Source: Ovis canadensis (lineage: Eukaryota; Chordata; Mammalia; Artiodactyla; Bovidae). Taken from it: a stretch of 64,000 nucleotides of DNA. The stretch covers positions 73,146,001-73,210,000 of the forward strand of contig NC_091262.1 of the NCBI RefSeq assembly GCF_042477335.2. Reading direction: 5' to 3'. Below, in pieces: positions 21,408 through 31,846 of this stretch. The first letter of the stretch is position 1. Every line of letters starts with the position of its first letter. Both the position numbers and the translations under genes were made by a program. The notes under the pieces were generated by a model that was given only the letters and a program-made list of their open reading frames with translations, was not told the DNA's origin and ran no database searches.

Positions 21408-21600
21408 CCTATGTGGCTCAGCTGGTAAAGAAGTCACCTGCAGCACAGGGGACCTGGGTTCGATCCCTGGGTTGGGAAAATCCTCTGGAGAAGGAAAAGG
21501 CTATCCACTCCTGTATCCTGGCCTGGAGAATTCCATGGACTGTATAGTCCACGGGGTCACAAAGAGCTGGACATGACTGAGCAACTTTCACTTTCATATA
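21408..21600 (+). mobile_element. Bov-tA SINE
   Basis: tRNA-like head with 'ggctcagctggtaaagaa' (A-box) and 'gggttcgatccctgggttgg' (B-box), then a Bov-A body to 'caactttcactttcat'. It lies inside the old L1. Confidence 0.9.
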
Positions 21601-22400
21601 TCCCCTGCCCCATGACCCTAACCAACTCACAGCCTCCTTGCTATCAACATCCCCCTCTACATGGTACATATGTTACATTCCTTTAACCTACACTAACACA
21701 TCATCACAGAAAGTCCATACTTTCCATTAGGCTTCACTCTGGGTGTTGTACATTCTGTGGGTTTGGGTAAATGTGTAACATGTATCCACCATTCTAATAT
21801 CATACAGAAGAGTTTCACTGCCCTAAAAATCCTCTGCCTATTCATCCCTCTCCCCTCCCTCCATCCCTGGCAACCACTGATCTTTTTACTGTTTCCTTAG
21901 TTTTGCTTTTTCCAGAATCTCATATACTTGGAGTTCTGTGGTATGTAGCCTTTTCAGATTGACTTCATTCACTTAGCAACATACATTTCAATTTCATCCA
22001 TGGCTTAATAGCTCATGTCTTTTTAACAAAATAGAATAAGATTCTGTTGACTAAATGTACCACAGTTTAAAGCTCTGTTAAATTTTCATGGACACACATG
22101 TCACCACCATCCAGGTCAAGAGCTAGGACATTTGCAGCCCACCTCAGGCTCTCTTGTGACCCCTCCCAGCCAACCCCCCTCCCCTCACAGTGACCACTTT
22201 CTTTCTTCTATCACCAAGAATTAGTTTCACCATGTTTGAACTTTATGTGAATAGAATCTTACACCATTACTCTTTCATGTCTTGCTTCTGTCATTTAAAC
22301 TTGTGTCTGGGAGCTGCATCCGCAGCACATGCCGCAGAGTTCATTTTTCTCTTTGCTGTGTTGCTTGGAAACCTATTTATTATGTGTTATATCCTAAACT
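21601..22400 (-). mobile_element. Old L1 3' UTR, antisense (right part)
   Basis: 'ctaacacatcatcac', 'ggcttcactctgggtgttgt' and 'gtgtaacatgtatccaccat' match the inverted 3' UTR of old L1M families. The match fades toward 22400. Confidence 0.65.
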
Positions 22401-22660
22401 ATGCACATGTCCTGTGGATCAGGGACTGTAGTAGGCACCAGGGGATACAGAGATGTGCCCAGACCAGGCCTTGTGCTGAGGGAGTTCACAGCTTAGGAGT
22501 AGACGTGAAACCTCCTGCATTTCCTCCAAATGAAGTGTCTCATCAAATGTGTCTGAAACAACGAGTATATTATGCTTTGTGGGAACACCACTGGGAGGAA
22601 ATGTATTCACTTAAACTACTCTGAGCTCTAACAAGGTGTCAGGCCTTGTGCTAGGAGTTG
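22401..22660. mobile_element. Ancient interspersed repeat phrases
   Basis: 'gtagtaggcaccaggggata' and 'ggtgtcaggccttgtgctag' are typical of old MIR/L2-class repeats. The family and exact edges cannot be set by eye. Confidence 0.4.
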
Positions 22661-23174
22661 GGATGAGAGTAAGGTGGATGAGCTCCGCTTCCTGCTTGTG
22701 GGGCGCTAATATCAGGGGGCTGAGGGAACAGAGACAAGCTGCCAAGTGGTATAGAGGGAACAAAGCAGGCTGTGTGAATCCGGAGGGACGGTGGCCCCTC
22801 CCAGGCTGGGGGACGGTCAGGGACAGTGCAGGAGGCATTGTTGGTGGCCTGGCCTACAGACACTCCTCCCCCCAGCCCACAGCCAAGCCTTCCTAGTGTA
22901 ATATTTTTTTCAAAATTGTGGTCACAGAATTCAGCCCCAGAGGCTGATTCCTGATTGGTCCAAGCCAACCGTTCCCCAGCAGCCATTGGTTTAGCCACGG
23001 ACACTTGACGCATTCTGACCGATCAGATCCGAGGGAAAGTTACCTGCGGTGGGTAGAGGGCAAAGCTTCTGAAAAACATTCTTCACTGATTCTAAAAAAG
23101 AAGCAGTCTCACGTGGGATGAATTATCCCATCTTTCTGCCACAGGTCTTCAGTATGAGTAGGTGTCTGTGTGTG
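22661..23174. other. Unassigned non-coding stretch
   Basis: Moderately GC-rich DNA with no named repeat. A short TG run at 23166-23181 borders the SINE to the right. Confidence 0.4.
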
Positions 23175-23384
23175 TGTGTGTTAGTCGCTCAGTCATGTTC
23201 AACTCTTTGTGACCGCATTGGACGCCCACCAACCATGTTCTTCTGTCCATGGCATTCTCCTGACAAGAACAATTAAGTGGGTTGCCATTCCTTGCTCCAG
23301 GGGATCTTCCCAACCCTGGGACTGAACCCGGGTCTCCTACATTGCAGGCAGATTCTTTACCATCTGAGCCACCAGGGAAGCCCA
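23175..23384 (-). mobile_element. Bov-tA SINE, antisense
   Basis: A complete inverted element from 'gtgttagtcgctcagtcatg' to the head 'tgagccaccagggaagccc'. The inverted B-box region is near 23317-23335. Confidence 0.95.
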
Positions 23385-23631
23385 TGAGTAGGTGACGCTG
23401 TGTCCTTTTGCTCATTAAATCCTAGGATTTAAACCCAGAACTGCTCAATCTCTGGACTCCTTCTGTGCCATAAAAAAACCTTTAGTTGCCTGCAGGCAAG
23501 AAACATTGCAGTTAATATTCTTGAGGACAAGATTTCTTAGCTAAGTTTTCAAGGATGCTAAAGAATTAACCAGGGAGGAAATGCCGTGAATGGGATATCA
23601 ACTAATCTGCATACAAACCAGGACACTGGTT

Positions 23632-23689
23632 TGTTAAAACCAGTGTGTTAGTCGCTCCATTGTTAAAACCAGTGTGTTAGTCGCTCCAT
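23632..23689. repeat. Perfect 29-bp tandem duplication
   Basis: 23632-23660 and 23661-23689 are identical. Each copy holds a unique 5' part ('tgttaaaaccagtg') plus the first bases of an antisense Bov-A unit ('tgttagtcgctccat'). The duplication therefore crosses the SINE boundary and arose after the insertion. Confidence 0.95.
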
Positions 23690-23775
23690 TGTGTTGAACT
23701 CTTTGTGACCCCATGAACTGTAGCCCACTGGGTTCCACTGTCCATGGAATTCTCCAGGCAAGGATACTGGAACTG
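23672..23775 (-). mobile_element. Bov-A unit, antisense, partial
   Basis: Inverted Bov-A from 'tgttagtcgctccattgtgt' to 'ccaggcaaggatactgga'. The tRNA head is absent. Its tail side lies in the 29-bp duplication. Confidence 0.85.
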
Positions 23776-24370
23776 GGACTTTGTCCTGATAAACCTCAAA
23801 GGATCTGAGCAGCAGAGGCAGGTTTTGTGGGATCTGAAGCTTGTACAACTTGAGGGACCCTCTTTAAGAAAAAAGAATACGGTTTCATGGGTCATGGAAG
23901 GGGTCCGTTCTAGTGGGAATGAATGTAAGTTGCACTAGCTTTGCAGGAAATGGCCTCCGCTGTGCAGAGAGGTGATTCGGTCACAGCTGGGCTTAGAGGA
24001 GCCTTTGTGGCCCCAGCACAATGTCAGGATGGAAGGGAAGGAGGTGGGAAATCTGACAACGATGAAGAATGGAGAAAGAAATTGGGAAACGGCATCTTGT
24101 ACTCCATCGGAAACATCTACAGTCCATGTGGGGATAAGAGGGTCTTTGGCCACTGGAGGAGGCCAAAGGTGGAAGGAGACCTTATGGTAGCGCATGGGAC
24201 ACATTCCACCTGCCCTCGGGGCCCTAATCTCTCTCTCTGCAGCGAGAGGAGACCAAACAGGATCTCTAGATCCTTCCACTGCAGTCATCCGAAGGCCCAC
24301 ATAGCCAACTGAGGCCAGCTTGGATTACAAGACTTTGCACTGAACATGACCTTGTATAACAGGACTTGCA
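23776..24370. other. Unassigned non-coding stretch
   Basis: Unique-looking sequence with open frames on both strands, longest about 120 codons. They have no recognisable domain and no splice context, so I do not call a gene. Confidence 0.35.
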
Positions 24371-24454
24371 GAGCTTCCCTGGTGGCTCAGTGGTAAAGAA
24401 ACCACCTACCAATACAGGAGACATAGGAGACACAGGTTTGATCCTGGGGTAAAT
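24371..24454 (+). mobile_element. Bov-tA SINE, tRNA head (left part)
   Basis: Head from 'gcttccctggtggctcagtg' to 'gtttgatcctggggt'. A BovB fragment then interrupts, and the Bov-A body resumes near 25020. Confidence 0.85.
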
Positions 24455-25018
24455 TAAAAATGCTTACTCGGAAGGAGTAAGCAGGAAGGAAAGTTATGAC
24501 CAACCTAGATAGCATATTCAAAAGCAGAGACATTACTTTGCCAACAAAGGTCTGTCTAGTCAAGGCTATGGTTTTTCCAGTAGTCATGTATGGATGTGAG
24601 AGCTGGACTGTGAAGAAGGCTGAGCACTGAAGAATTGATGCTTTTGAACTGTGGTGTTGAAGACTCTTGAGAGTCCCTTGGACTGCAAGGAGATCCAACC
24701 AGTCCATTCTGAAGGGGATCAGTCCTGGCTGTTCTTTGGAAGGAATGATGCTAAAGCTGAAACTCCAGTACTTTGGCCACCTGATGCAAAGAGTTGACTC
24801 ATTGGAAAAGACCCTGATGCTGGGAGGGATTGGGGGCAGGAGGAGAAGGGGATGACAGGATGAGATGGCTGGATGGCATCACCGACTTGATGGACATGAG
24901 TTTGGGTGGACTCCGGGAGTTGGTGACGGACAGGGAGGCCTGGCGTGCTGCAATTCATGGGGTCACAAAGAGTTGGACACAACTGAGTGACTGAACTGAA
25001 CTGAACTGAACTGAACTG
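24455..25018 (+). mobile_element. BovB 3' fragment inserted in a Bov-tA SINE
   Basis: A 5'-truncated BovB of about 560 bp ends in a (ctgaa)n tail. In translation it retains the polyprotein C-terminal region (RSNQSILKGISPG..., [27 protein letters not shown]) with frameshifts. The junctions split the SINE just after its B-box. Confidence 0.85.
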
Positions 25019-25152
25019 AAGGAAGATAGCCTGGAGAAAGGAATGGCAGCCCACTCCAGTATCCTTGTCTGGGAAATCCCATGGACAGAGGAGTCTAGTG
25101 GGTTACAGTCCATGGAGTCGCAAAAGAGTCAGACACGACTTGGCAACCAAAC
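25019..25152 (+). mobile_element. Bov-tA SINE, Bov-A body (right part)
   Basis: 'agatagcctggagaaaggaa' through 'cagacacgacttggcaacca' completes the SINE begun at 24371. Confidence 0.85.
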
Positions 25153-25555
25153 AAGAACAGGACCTTCCTGGCAGTTGAGATGCCAGGAGATTGATTTTGA
25201 GATTAATTTTCCAAAGTCCAGCTGGTCCTCAGAATTTCCCCAGAAAGTTTGAAAACAAAAACAAACAAGAGTTACTTCTGAGTGATCCATGTGCAGCTAG
25301 GGAACCAGGTCAGTAAACTCAGGCCAGGAATGGGGTTGGGTGGGATTGGGAGTCCACAGTGAGCCTGAGGTTACCCTCAAAGTCCTCGGGGTTGGATGGA
25401 GGAAGGGCAGGACACACAGGAATGGGGTGTTTCCCTATTCAGCCCCTGAGACTCACTCTTAGCCCATTTTACACATGAGGATTCTGAGCAAGTTTTCATT
25501 TGTGAACAAGAGACAAGTTTGCATGGCTAACAGTTTTTATTTTTGAAAACCACCG
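25153..25555. other. Unassigned non-coding stretch
   Basis: A run of 'aaaacaaaaacaaac' is near 25252. A weak MIR-like phrase, 'cattttacacatgaggattc', is near 25465. Nothing else is supported. Confidence 0.35.
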
Positions 25556-25559
25556 CTCC

Positions 25560-25745
25560 AGAGCCAAAGTTCTTAACGTGGATTCCATGAACTACAGGTC
25601 CTTAGCTGGGTTTCTAAGAGCTGGAGGAGGTTTCTGGAACCCTAAGCAGAGGTCTGTGTGCATTTGCCTATTTATATATTTCTAGGAAGAAGACCCCATG
25701 GCCTTCAACGATGGCAAAAAGCTCCTCTCACAAAAGGGTAAGAAT
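25560..25745 (+). mobile_element. hAT-type (MER5 group) relic
   Basis: 'ggattccatgaactacaggt' and 'gtctgtgtgcatttgcctat' resemble a MER5-group hAT relic. Diverged. Confidence 0.5.
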
Positions 25746-25912
25746 TACAGATCAGCATTTCTCAAACAGATATGCACATGAATTCCTGGGCACCTGGCTA
25801 AATGCAGCTTCTGACTCAGTGGGTCTGGGCTGGGACCTGAGTGTCTGCATTTCTCATGTGCTCCCAGGTGATACTAATGCTTCTCATCTGTGGACCACAC
25901 TTTGAATAACAA
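25746..25912 (+). mobile_element. MER5A-like hAT transposon
   Basis: Nearly full MER5A in order: 'cagcatttctcaaacagata', 'cttctgactcagtgggtctg', 'tgcatttctcatgtgctccc', and 'ctgtggaccacactttgaat' as the far terminal repeat. Confidence 0.8.
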
Positions 25913-25914
25913 GC

Positions 25915-26077
25915 ATCAAGGACTATGCTACCCAATATGGTAGATTCTGGCCATGTGTGGATACTGAGCTCTTGAGATGTGGTTTGTCCAAATTGAGATG
26001 GGCATTAAGTGGGATATACACATCAGGTTTGACAGACTCTCTACTCACCCAATGTAAAATCTGTCATTAATAATTTT
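25915..26077 (-). mobile_element. hAT-Charlie-type transposon (left part)
   Basis: 'ggactatgctacccaatatg' is the terminal repeat and 'gctcttgagatgtggtttgt' follows. The other half is at 26246-26430, after a CHR SINE. Confidence 0.65.
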
Positions 26078-26245
26078 GGCTGTGCTGGGTCTTAGTTGCT
26101 GCATGAGGGCTCTTTTTTTTTCTTTTTAATCTGTGGCATGCAGGATCTTTCAGCTGTGGCATATAGGATCTTGTTCCCTAACCAGGAATCAAACCTGGGC
26201 CCCCCGAATTGAAACTTAGCCACTGGACCAGCAGGGAGGTCTCTA
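26078..26245 (-). mobile_element. CHR-type SINE inserted in the hAT relic
   Basis: Antisense CHR with imperfect 14-bp target copies: TCATTAATAATTTT (26064-26077) and TCACTAGTAATTTT (26246-26259), two mismatches. The mismatches suggest an old insertion. Confidence 0.85.
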
Positions 26246-26430
26246 TCACTAGTAATTTTATATTGATTATATGTTTCAAGGGTAATATTTATGATATATT
26301 GGAGTAAATAAAATATATTATTTAAGTTCATTTAAACTGTTACCTTTTTAGAATGTGGTCAATTAAAAGAAATGTTTGAATTACATAACATGGTTCACAC
26401 TGTATTTCTCTTGGTTACTGATGATGAAAT
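26246..26430 (-). mobile_element. hAT-Charlie-type transposon (right part)
   Basis: 'gataatttttatgatatatt'-type AT-rich interior followed by 'gaattacataacatggttca' and a 'ctgtatttctcttggttact' end matches the far half of the same palindromic hAT family. Confidence 0.65.
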
Positions 26431-26439
26431 GGCAGCTGA

Positions 26440-26497
26440 CTCAGGAATGAAGAGATGATATGGGGCAGTGCAATTTAGTCCCGGAGTCAAGTCCTGG
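26440..26497 (+). mobile_element. MIR SINE (left part)
   Basis: 'ggggcagtgcaatttagtcc' resembles the diverged MIR start. The core resumes at 26690 after a Bov-tA. Confidence 0.45.
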
Positions 26498-26690
26498 TGG
26501 TGCAGCTGAACAGTTATGTCTGACTCTTTGCAACCCCATGGACTGTAACCCCCCCAGCTCCTCTGTCCATGGGATTCTCCAGGCACGAATACTGGAGTGG
26601 GTTGCCATTTCTTCCTCCAGGGGATCTTCCTGTGATTGAACCCATGTCTCCTGCAATAGTGGGTGGATTCTTTACTTCTCTGCTGGGCCT
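26498..26690 (-). mobile_element. Bov-tA SINE, antisense, degenerate head
   Basis: Inverted Bov-A body from 'gttatgtctgactctttgca', then the inverted tRNA part to about 26690. The head has diverged ('ctttacttctctgct'). Confidence 0.8.
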
Positions 26691-26815
26691 TGGTTTCCCC
26701 ATTTGTAAAATGGGCATAATAATAGCACCCATCACATAATATTGAGGGGAATAAAAAAGTTAATACCTAAAAAGTCTGAGACCATGGCCTGGCATGCTGC
26801 ACACCCTCAAGTAAC
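26691..26815 (+). mobile_element. MIR SINE (right part)
   Basis: 'ggtttccccatttgtaaaat' followed by 'ataataatagcacccatcac' is the well-conserved MIR core in sense orientation. Confidence 0.8.
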
Positions 26816-26835
26816 AGGAACTCTTACTGATGTAT

Positions 26836-26965
26836 GGAGAAGGAAATGGCAACCCACTCCAGTATTCTTGCCTGGAGAATCTCATGGACAGGGGAGCCTA
26901 GTGGTTATAATCCATGGGGTCACAAAGAGTCGGACATGACTGAGTGACTAACACTTTCACTTCTT
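26836..26965 (+). mobile_element. Single Bov-A unit
   Basis: A Bov-A body from 'ggagaaggaaatggcaaccc' to 'gactaacactttcacttct', with no tRNA head. Confidence 0.9.
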
Positions 26966-27405
26966 ATCGATGTAATAAACCACATCTCCGCTCAAAAATA
27001 TTCACATCCCATCCTTTCCATGCAAAGTGAGCTTGGCCTCTTACTTGTCAACCCTCTGGTCCCTCTTTTGTAAAATAAAGACATCCAGCAAATAAGACAG
27101 TCATCATAAAGTGCCCTACGTGTGTGCATGGCAGATAGCAGATCAGGATGAGTGGCAAGTCATCATCCTCTTCCACTCCTTTCTGCTGTTTTCATGTCTG
27201 TTGTGGGGACCAAGAGATGCTGTGTTTTGTCAAATGAAAATGTCCCCACTCCACTGTCTTGTTTCTCAGAGCAATCAAGGCTGAAGTGAAGGCATCCTTT
27301 TCAACAGTGAGTGGCCCAAGTACCAGGCCCATGTAAACTGCCAGCATGAGCCTCCTCGAGATCAATTTGATGCCCCAACCAAAATCTGATCAAAAACTAA
27401 AAAGA
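26966..27405. other. Unassigned non-coding stretch
   Basis: Unique-looking sequence with no named repeat, RNA gene or convincing frame. Confidence 0.4.
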
Positions 27406-27612
27406 GGACTTCCCGGGTGCTCCAGTGCTTAACACTCACCCCGCTAATGAAGGGGACACAGGCTCGATCCTTGGTCCAGGAAGATCCTACACACCAAGGG
27501 ACGACTAAGCCCACGGACCACAGCTACTAGCCTACGCTCTAGAGCCCGTGCTCTCCAATGAGAAAGCCCACTCGCAGCAATGAAGACCCAGCACAGCCAA
27601 AAATAAATAGAT
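27406..27612 (+). mobile_element. CHR-type SINE
   Basis: A sense CHR from 'ggacttcccgggtgctccag' through 'gcaatgaagacccagcacag' to 'ccaaaaataaatagatag', the A-rich tail. Confidence 0.9.
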
Positions 27613-28238
27613 AGTAATATTTTTTTTCAATTTTTAAAAAGAAAATATCCAGGATTAAATTACTGAGGACAATAAACAAAACAATAATAAAGAAAAAATT
27701 GAAATCTTGTGTACCATCTCTCATAGCAAGCTACCTGTTGGATGGCCACAGTGGGTTTAGCACTGTTGGATTCATTTACAAGGCCAGGAAACTTTAAAAC
27801 TGCACTTTGAGGCTGTGTCTTTTGCCCCCATTCCTCTCTGTGTTGGTGTTTGGGTCTCAGTCGTAATCTATTTTTGGTTTGCAACTCCACACGACACTTC
27901 TGGTTTTACTTTGCCAGACTGATGGGGTCCAGGAGACTATGCATCCACCCTGCGTGGGATATTTCCAAAGCAGAGCTGCCTAGTGGAAAGGCCTGGAAAA
28001 TAATTTATGGGTGATGGGGAGCTGCTTTGCATGAAATAAAGGATGGGTTCTGGGGCTGGTCCCCACTTGAGAGAGAACGCGTTTTTGTTCCAGGAAGCTG
28101 AGGACCACAGCTATTTCAGACAAGCAAGTTTGGCAGTTCATTTCTGCAGAGCTTCTTGGAAGGTTGCAGGCCCATCAACTTTCCCAGGCTTTGAAGCAAT
28201 AAGGCAGATGTGGGGTGAGGAGAGCCTGCCAGCTTTGT
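27613..28238. other. Unassigned non-coding stretch
   Basis: AT-rich to 27720, then average composition. No repeat or gene is recognised. Confidence 0.35.
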
Positions 28239-28239
28239 A

Positions 28240-28400
28240 GCTGGGAAACCTGGCTTCAGGCCCCCACTGTGCCTCTTGCTCCCTCGCCTCAGTTTTCTCA
28301 TCAGTGAAATGGGGGAGAGTAATCCATTGCTCCCAAATTGCCTAGAGGAGGGATAACATATAATATGATATTCCTGACTTAGAATTCATGCTTCGTAAGT
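28240..28400 (+). mobile_element. MIR SINE
   Basis: Sense MIR: 'ggaaacctggcttcaggccc', then 'ctcagttttctcatcagtga' and 'aatgggggagagtaatcc'. Confidence 0.75.
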
Positions 28401-28483
28401 ATTCATTGACTATTTCCAACCAGATGTGACCCTGTGACGAAACTCTGACCAATGGAATTTGAGCAGAAGTGTGCAACTTCCAG

Positions 28484-29470
28484 ACCTGCCTCTTGAGAAA
28501 CCTATATGCAGGTCAGGAAGCAACAGTTAGAACTGGACATGGAACAGCAGACTGGTTCCAAATAGGAAAAGGAGTACATCAAGGCTGTATATTGTCACCC
28601 TGCTTATTTAACTTATGTGCAGAGTACCTCATGAGAAAGGCTGGGCTGGAAATAGCACAAGCTGGAATCAAGATTGCTGGGAGAAATATCAATAACCTCA
28701 GATATGCAGATGATACCACCCTTATGGCAGAAACTGAAGAGGAACTAAAAAGCCTCTTGATGAAAGAGGAGAGTGAAAAAGTTGGCTTAAAACTCAATAT
28801 TCAGAAAACTAAGATCATGGCATCTGGTCCCATCACTTCATGGCAAATAGATGGGGAAACAGTGGAAAGAGTGTCAGACTTTATTTTTGGGGGCTCCAAA
28901 ATCACTGCAGATGGTGATTGCAGCCATGAAATTAAGAGACGCTTACACCTTGGAAGGAAAGTTATGACCAACCTAGACAACATATTCAAAAGCAGAGACA
29001 TTACTTTGCCGACTAAGGTCCGTCTAGTCAAGGCTATGGTTTTTCCTGTGGTCATGTATGGACGTGAGTTGGACAGTGAAGAAAGCTGAGCACCGAAGAA
29101 TTGATGCTTTTGAACTGTGGTGTTGGAGAAGACTCTTGAGAGTTTCTTGGACTGCAAGGAGATCCAACCAGTCCATCCTAAAGAAGATCAGTCCTGGGTG
29201 TTCATCGGAAGGACTGATGCTGAAGCTGAAACTCTGATACTTTGGCCACCTGATGCGGGGAGTTGACTCATTGGAAAAGACTCTGATGCTGGGAGGGATT
29301 GGGGGCAGGAGGAGAAGGGAACGACAGAGGATGAGATGGCTGGATGGCATCACCGACTCGATAGAAGTGAGTCTGGGTAAACTCTGGGAGTTGATGATGG
29401 ACAGGGAGGCCTGGCATGCTGCGATTTATGGGGTCGCAAAGAGTCGGACACGACTGAGCGACTGAACTCA
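28484..29470 (+). mobile_element. 5'-truncated BovB LINE with target duplication
   Basis: About 990 bp of the BovB 3' region. It is flanked by TGCAACTTCCAG (28472-28483) and TGCAAATTCCAG (29471-29482), a 12-bp duplication with one mismatch. The element ends in the short 'gagcgactgaact' tail and has no poly-A, as expected for the RTE clade. Confidence 0.92.
28487..29462 (+). pseudogene. BovB reverse transcriptase C-terminal fragment
   Basis: This is the 3' part of the single BovB (RTE-clade) polyprotein, which carries endonuclease and reverse transcriptase. Visible RT features are the 'GVHQGCILSPCLFN' block at 28571-28612 and the catalytic YADD box at 28703-28714 inside NNLRYADDTTL. The frame stays open to 29089 over about 200 codons. 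It then breaks where bases are missing from the region encoding the conserved cysteine-containing 'YGCES'-type segment. The rest ([10 protein letters not shown]..., [19 protein letters not shown]-like end) continues in another frame at 29253-29465. The endonuclease and the RT N-terminal part are absent. It is dead on its own and any apparent start codon lies in the flanking duplication, so no product is expected. Confidence 0.9.
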
Positions 29471-29482
29471 TGCAAATTCCAG

Positions 29483-29880
29483 GCACATCCTTATAAAGGA
29501 AGTTGCTTGCCCTCTTTTCCATTAGAACCATTAGACAAGTGCATCCAGGCTAAGCTCTGAGTCTGTGAGAAAAAGGCAGAAAATCTCTGATTTCAAAATG
29601 ATGGTCACCACAGATGGTCCTTCCCAGGAGGGCTTCCTGAAGATCCTGTGGTAGGTCTTTTTTTTTTTTTTTAATGTCCCAGGCACTATTTTATTTATTA
29701 ATTTTTCTAGCAGTAAATTTGTATTTTTTTTAATTGAAGTACAGTAGATTTACAATGTTTCAGATGTATTTGTGGTAAGTCTTGCTGTGATTATGAGGAG
29801 AGAAGACAGAACCACTGGCTCCAGCCCAGCTGTGTCTCGAAGCTTCTGGGCATGCCCTTTGTGGATGGACACCATTATGG
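29483..29880. other. Unassigned stretch with T-run and L1 scrap
   Basis: A 16-18 bp T run is at about 29657-29674. 29720-29775 resembles the inverted tail of an L1 3' UTR ('aattgaagtacagtagattt'). The remainder is unassigned. Confidence 0.45.
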
Positions 29881-30084
29881 TAGGGCTTGCCTGGTGGCTC
29901 AGTGGTAAAGTATCTGCTTCCCAGTGCAGGAGATGCAAGTTCAGTCCCTGGATTGGGAAGATCCCCTAGAAAAGGAAATGGCAACCCATTCTTGCCTGGA
30001 AAATCCCATGGACAGAGGAGCTTGGTAGGCTATAGTCCATGAGGTCGCAAAGAGCTGGCCGTGACTGAGCAACTAAACAATGAT
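29881..30084 (+). mobile_element. Bov-tA SINE
   Basis: Head 'gggcttgcctggtggctcag', body with a small internal deletion (the 'ccactccagta' segment is shortened), and end 'gtgactgagcaactaaacaa'. Confidence 0.92.
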
Positions 30085-30389
30085 AAGAACGCTGGAAAAA
30101 CTGTCATTGGTGTGTATGTGTCCAACGTCACCATTCGCAAATACATTTGGATGTAAACTAAATCCTGCAAAAAGAAAGAAGTATGAATGAGATTACAAGA
30201 GGCAGAGAACTAGATGTCTGAGGGCTAGATCTTTCCTGAAAAATTTCAAGACTATACAAAGGAGTCTTTAGAACTCGTGAAAGATAATGTGTATGTGGCT
30301 CTATTTCTTTGGACTAAAGTTTCTTATGTCATAACCTTTAAGCGCTTAAGCCTTTCTGTTTTTAAGAAAAGGCCAAAAAAAGTTGTATC

Positions 30390-30735
30390 CTTCCTCCAAA
30401 ATTGCACTGTGAGCACTTTCCCATGCTATTACATTCTCCTTGGAAATATGACTTTTTATCGGTTAATCATATCCCGTAATACTTCTAGCCCATTATTTAG
30501 TTATCCAACTAATGTTAGATATTTGATAATTTCATCTCTCCATTCTTTTGCTATTAAAAATACAGCCAAAGAGAAACCTAATATTTATATCTTAGTGTTC
30601 ATTTCTGACCCTAGCTGTGGGGTAGATTCTTCAAAGTGGAGCTATTGGGTCGAAGGGCATGACTATATTTAAGACTCCTAATACTTTTTGCCAAATTTCC
30701 TTCAAGAAGTTTCAACATAGCCCATTCCCACAAGC
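30390..30735 (-). mobile_element. Old L1M relic, antisense
   Basis: 'gtgagcactttcccatgcta', 'gtggagctattgggtcgaag' and 'gccaaatttccttcaagaag' are inverted old L1 phrases. Related relics lie at 46570-46945 and 50600-51085. Confidence 0.6.
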
Positions 30736-31164
30736 AACAGAGGCGAGTAGGGCTTAGAACCATGACCTTGATGGTGGCAATGCAGGACCCACCAGCCCAG
30801 ACTCTACCCCTGGTGTCCCTGGAGAGCTCGTTAGTCCTCATCTGATAAAGACGGCAGCATGACTGGCCGCGGATGGCAGACATCCCTTCTACTGAGTGGG
30901 TGTGGACACTGTTAGCGCACAGTCTAGAATTTCCACGCCACACAGGGGCCCTGGTTGCAGGTCTGGCCCACTCTGGAAGGCTCATTTTTCAGTCTGTGCT
31001 CTCCTTCTGCACTGGATTTCCCGCAGGCTTGTTTGCTTTTGTTTGCCTCTTTGCCCACAGTTTCTGCCTATGATCATTTTAAACACAGTCCTTATGAAGC
31101 GTATTGCCAAGCTGGGTAATAGTATCCGATGAAGTTTGCCACCAGGGGCTTGAGACATTCACTC
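30736..31164. other. Unassigned non-coding stretch
   Basis: Unique-looking sequence of average composition. No feature is supported. Confidence 0.4.
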
Positions 31165-31225
31165 CTCTCTTTATTCATTCATTTTGCACCCAACACATGT
31201 ATAACAACTACCTACTATGTGCCAG
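31165..31225 (+). mobile_element. Ancient repeat phrase (left part)
   Basis: 'acaactacctactatgtgcc' is an old MIR/L2-class phrase, interrupted by a Bov-tA and apparently continued at 31400. Confidence 0.45.
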
Positions 31226-31398
31226 GTGGACTTCCCTGGTGACTCAGTTGGTAAAGAATCTGCCTGCAATGCAGGAGACCTGGGTTCAGTCCCTGGGTTG
31301 AGAAGATCCCCTAGAGGAGGGAATGCCTACCCACTCCAGTATTCTTGCCTGGAGAATCCCATGGACAGAAGAGCCTGGTGGGCTACAGTCCATGGGTA
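31226..31398 (+). mobile_element. Bov-tA SINE, 3'-shortened
   Basis: Head and most of the Bov-A body, ending abruptly at 'gtgggctacagtccatggg'. The usual 'gtcgcaaagagtcggacacg' terminus is missing. Confidence 0.9.
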
Positions 31399-31705
31399 CA
31401 TTGGGAAACAAAGTATTGGATAAGATGGACATGATTCCTCTCCTCAGAGAGCTTACTGGCTAGTGGTAGAGCTACATAATTGGCTATAGACAAACAAAAT
31501 AATATATAATCATGAAAGTTTAATATGTATGATGAAGGACACAAATTGAACCCTATGCTAGGGACCTCTGTGGGTCCCTAGAGAAGTGGGCAGAAATGCC
31601 TCTCTGAGGAAGTGGTGTTTAATTTGAGACTTGAAAGAGAAGAATGAGAATGAGATGGTTGAGGGAAAAGTGTTATTGGCAAAGGGAACAGCATGTGCCT
31701 GAGAT
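31399..31705 (+). mobile_element. Ancient repeat phrases (right part)
   Basis: 'gattcctctcctcagagagc', 'atgcctctctgaggaagtgg' and 'gcaaagggaacagcatgtgc' are in the order of a common old mammalian repeat. Family uncertain. Confidence 0.45.
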
Positions 31706-31846
31706 GGGAGAGTTTTTTGTGTTTACAAGGGATTAAAAGACAGCAGTGGGCTGATGCAGAGGGTGACAGTGGCAGGAGGTGGGCTTGGAGTAGGCAGTGA
31801 GCAGTTTTCCTTTTGTTCTGAACCCAAGCCGCTGAAGGGATTACAA

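Noticed and set aside
22190-22624. 144-codon plus-strand frame
   Set aside because: Mostly inverted old L1 and other repeat sequence, so not a gene.
28469-29089. BovB RT frame as a working enzyme
   Set aside because: The N-terminal half and endonuclease are missing, the start codon is in flanking DNA, and a frameshift follows.
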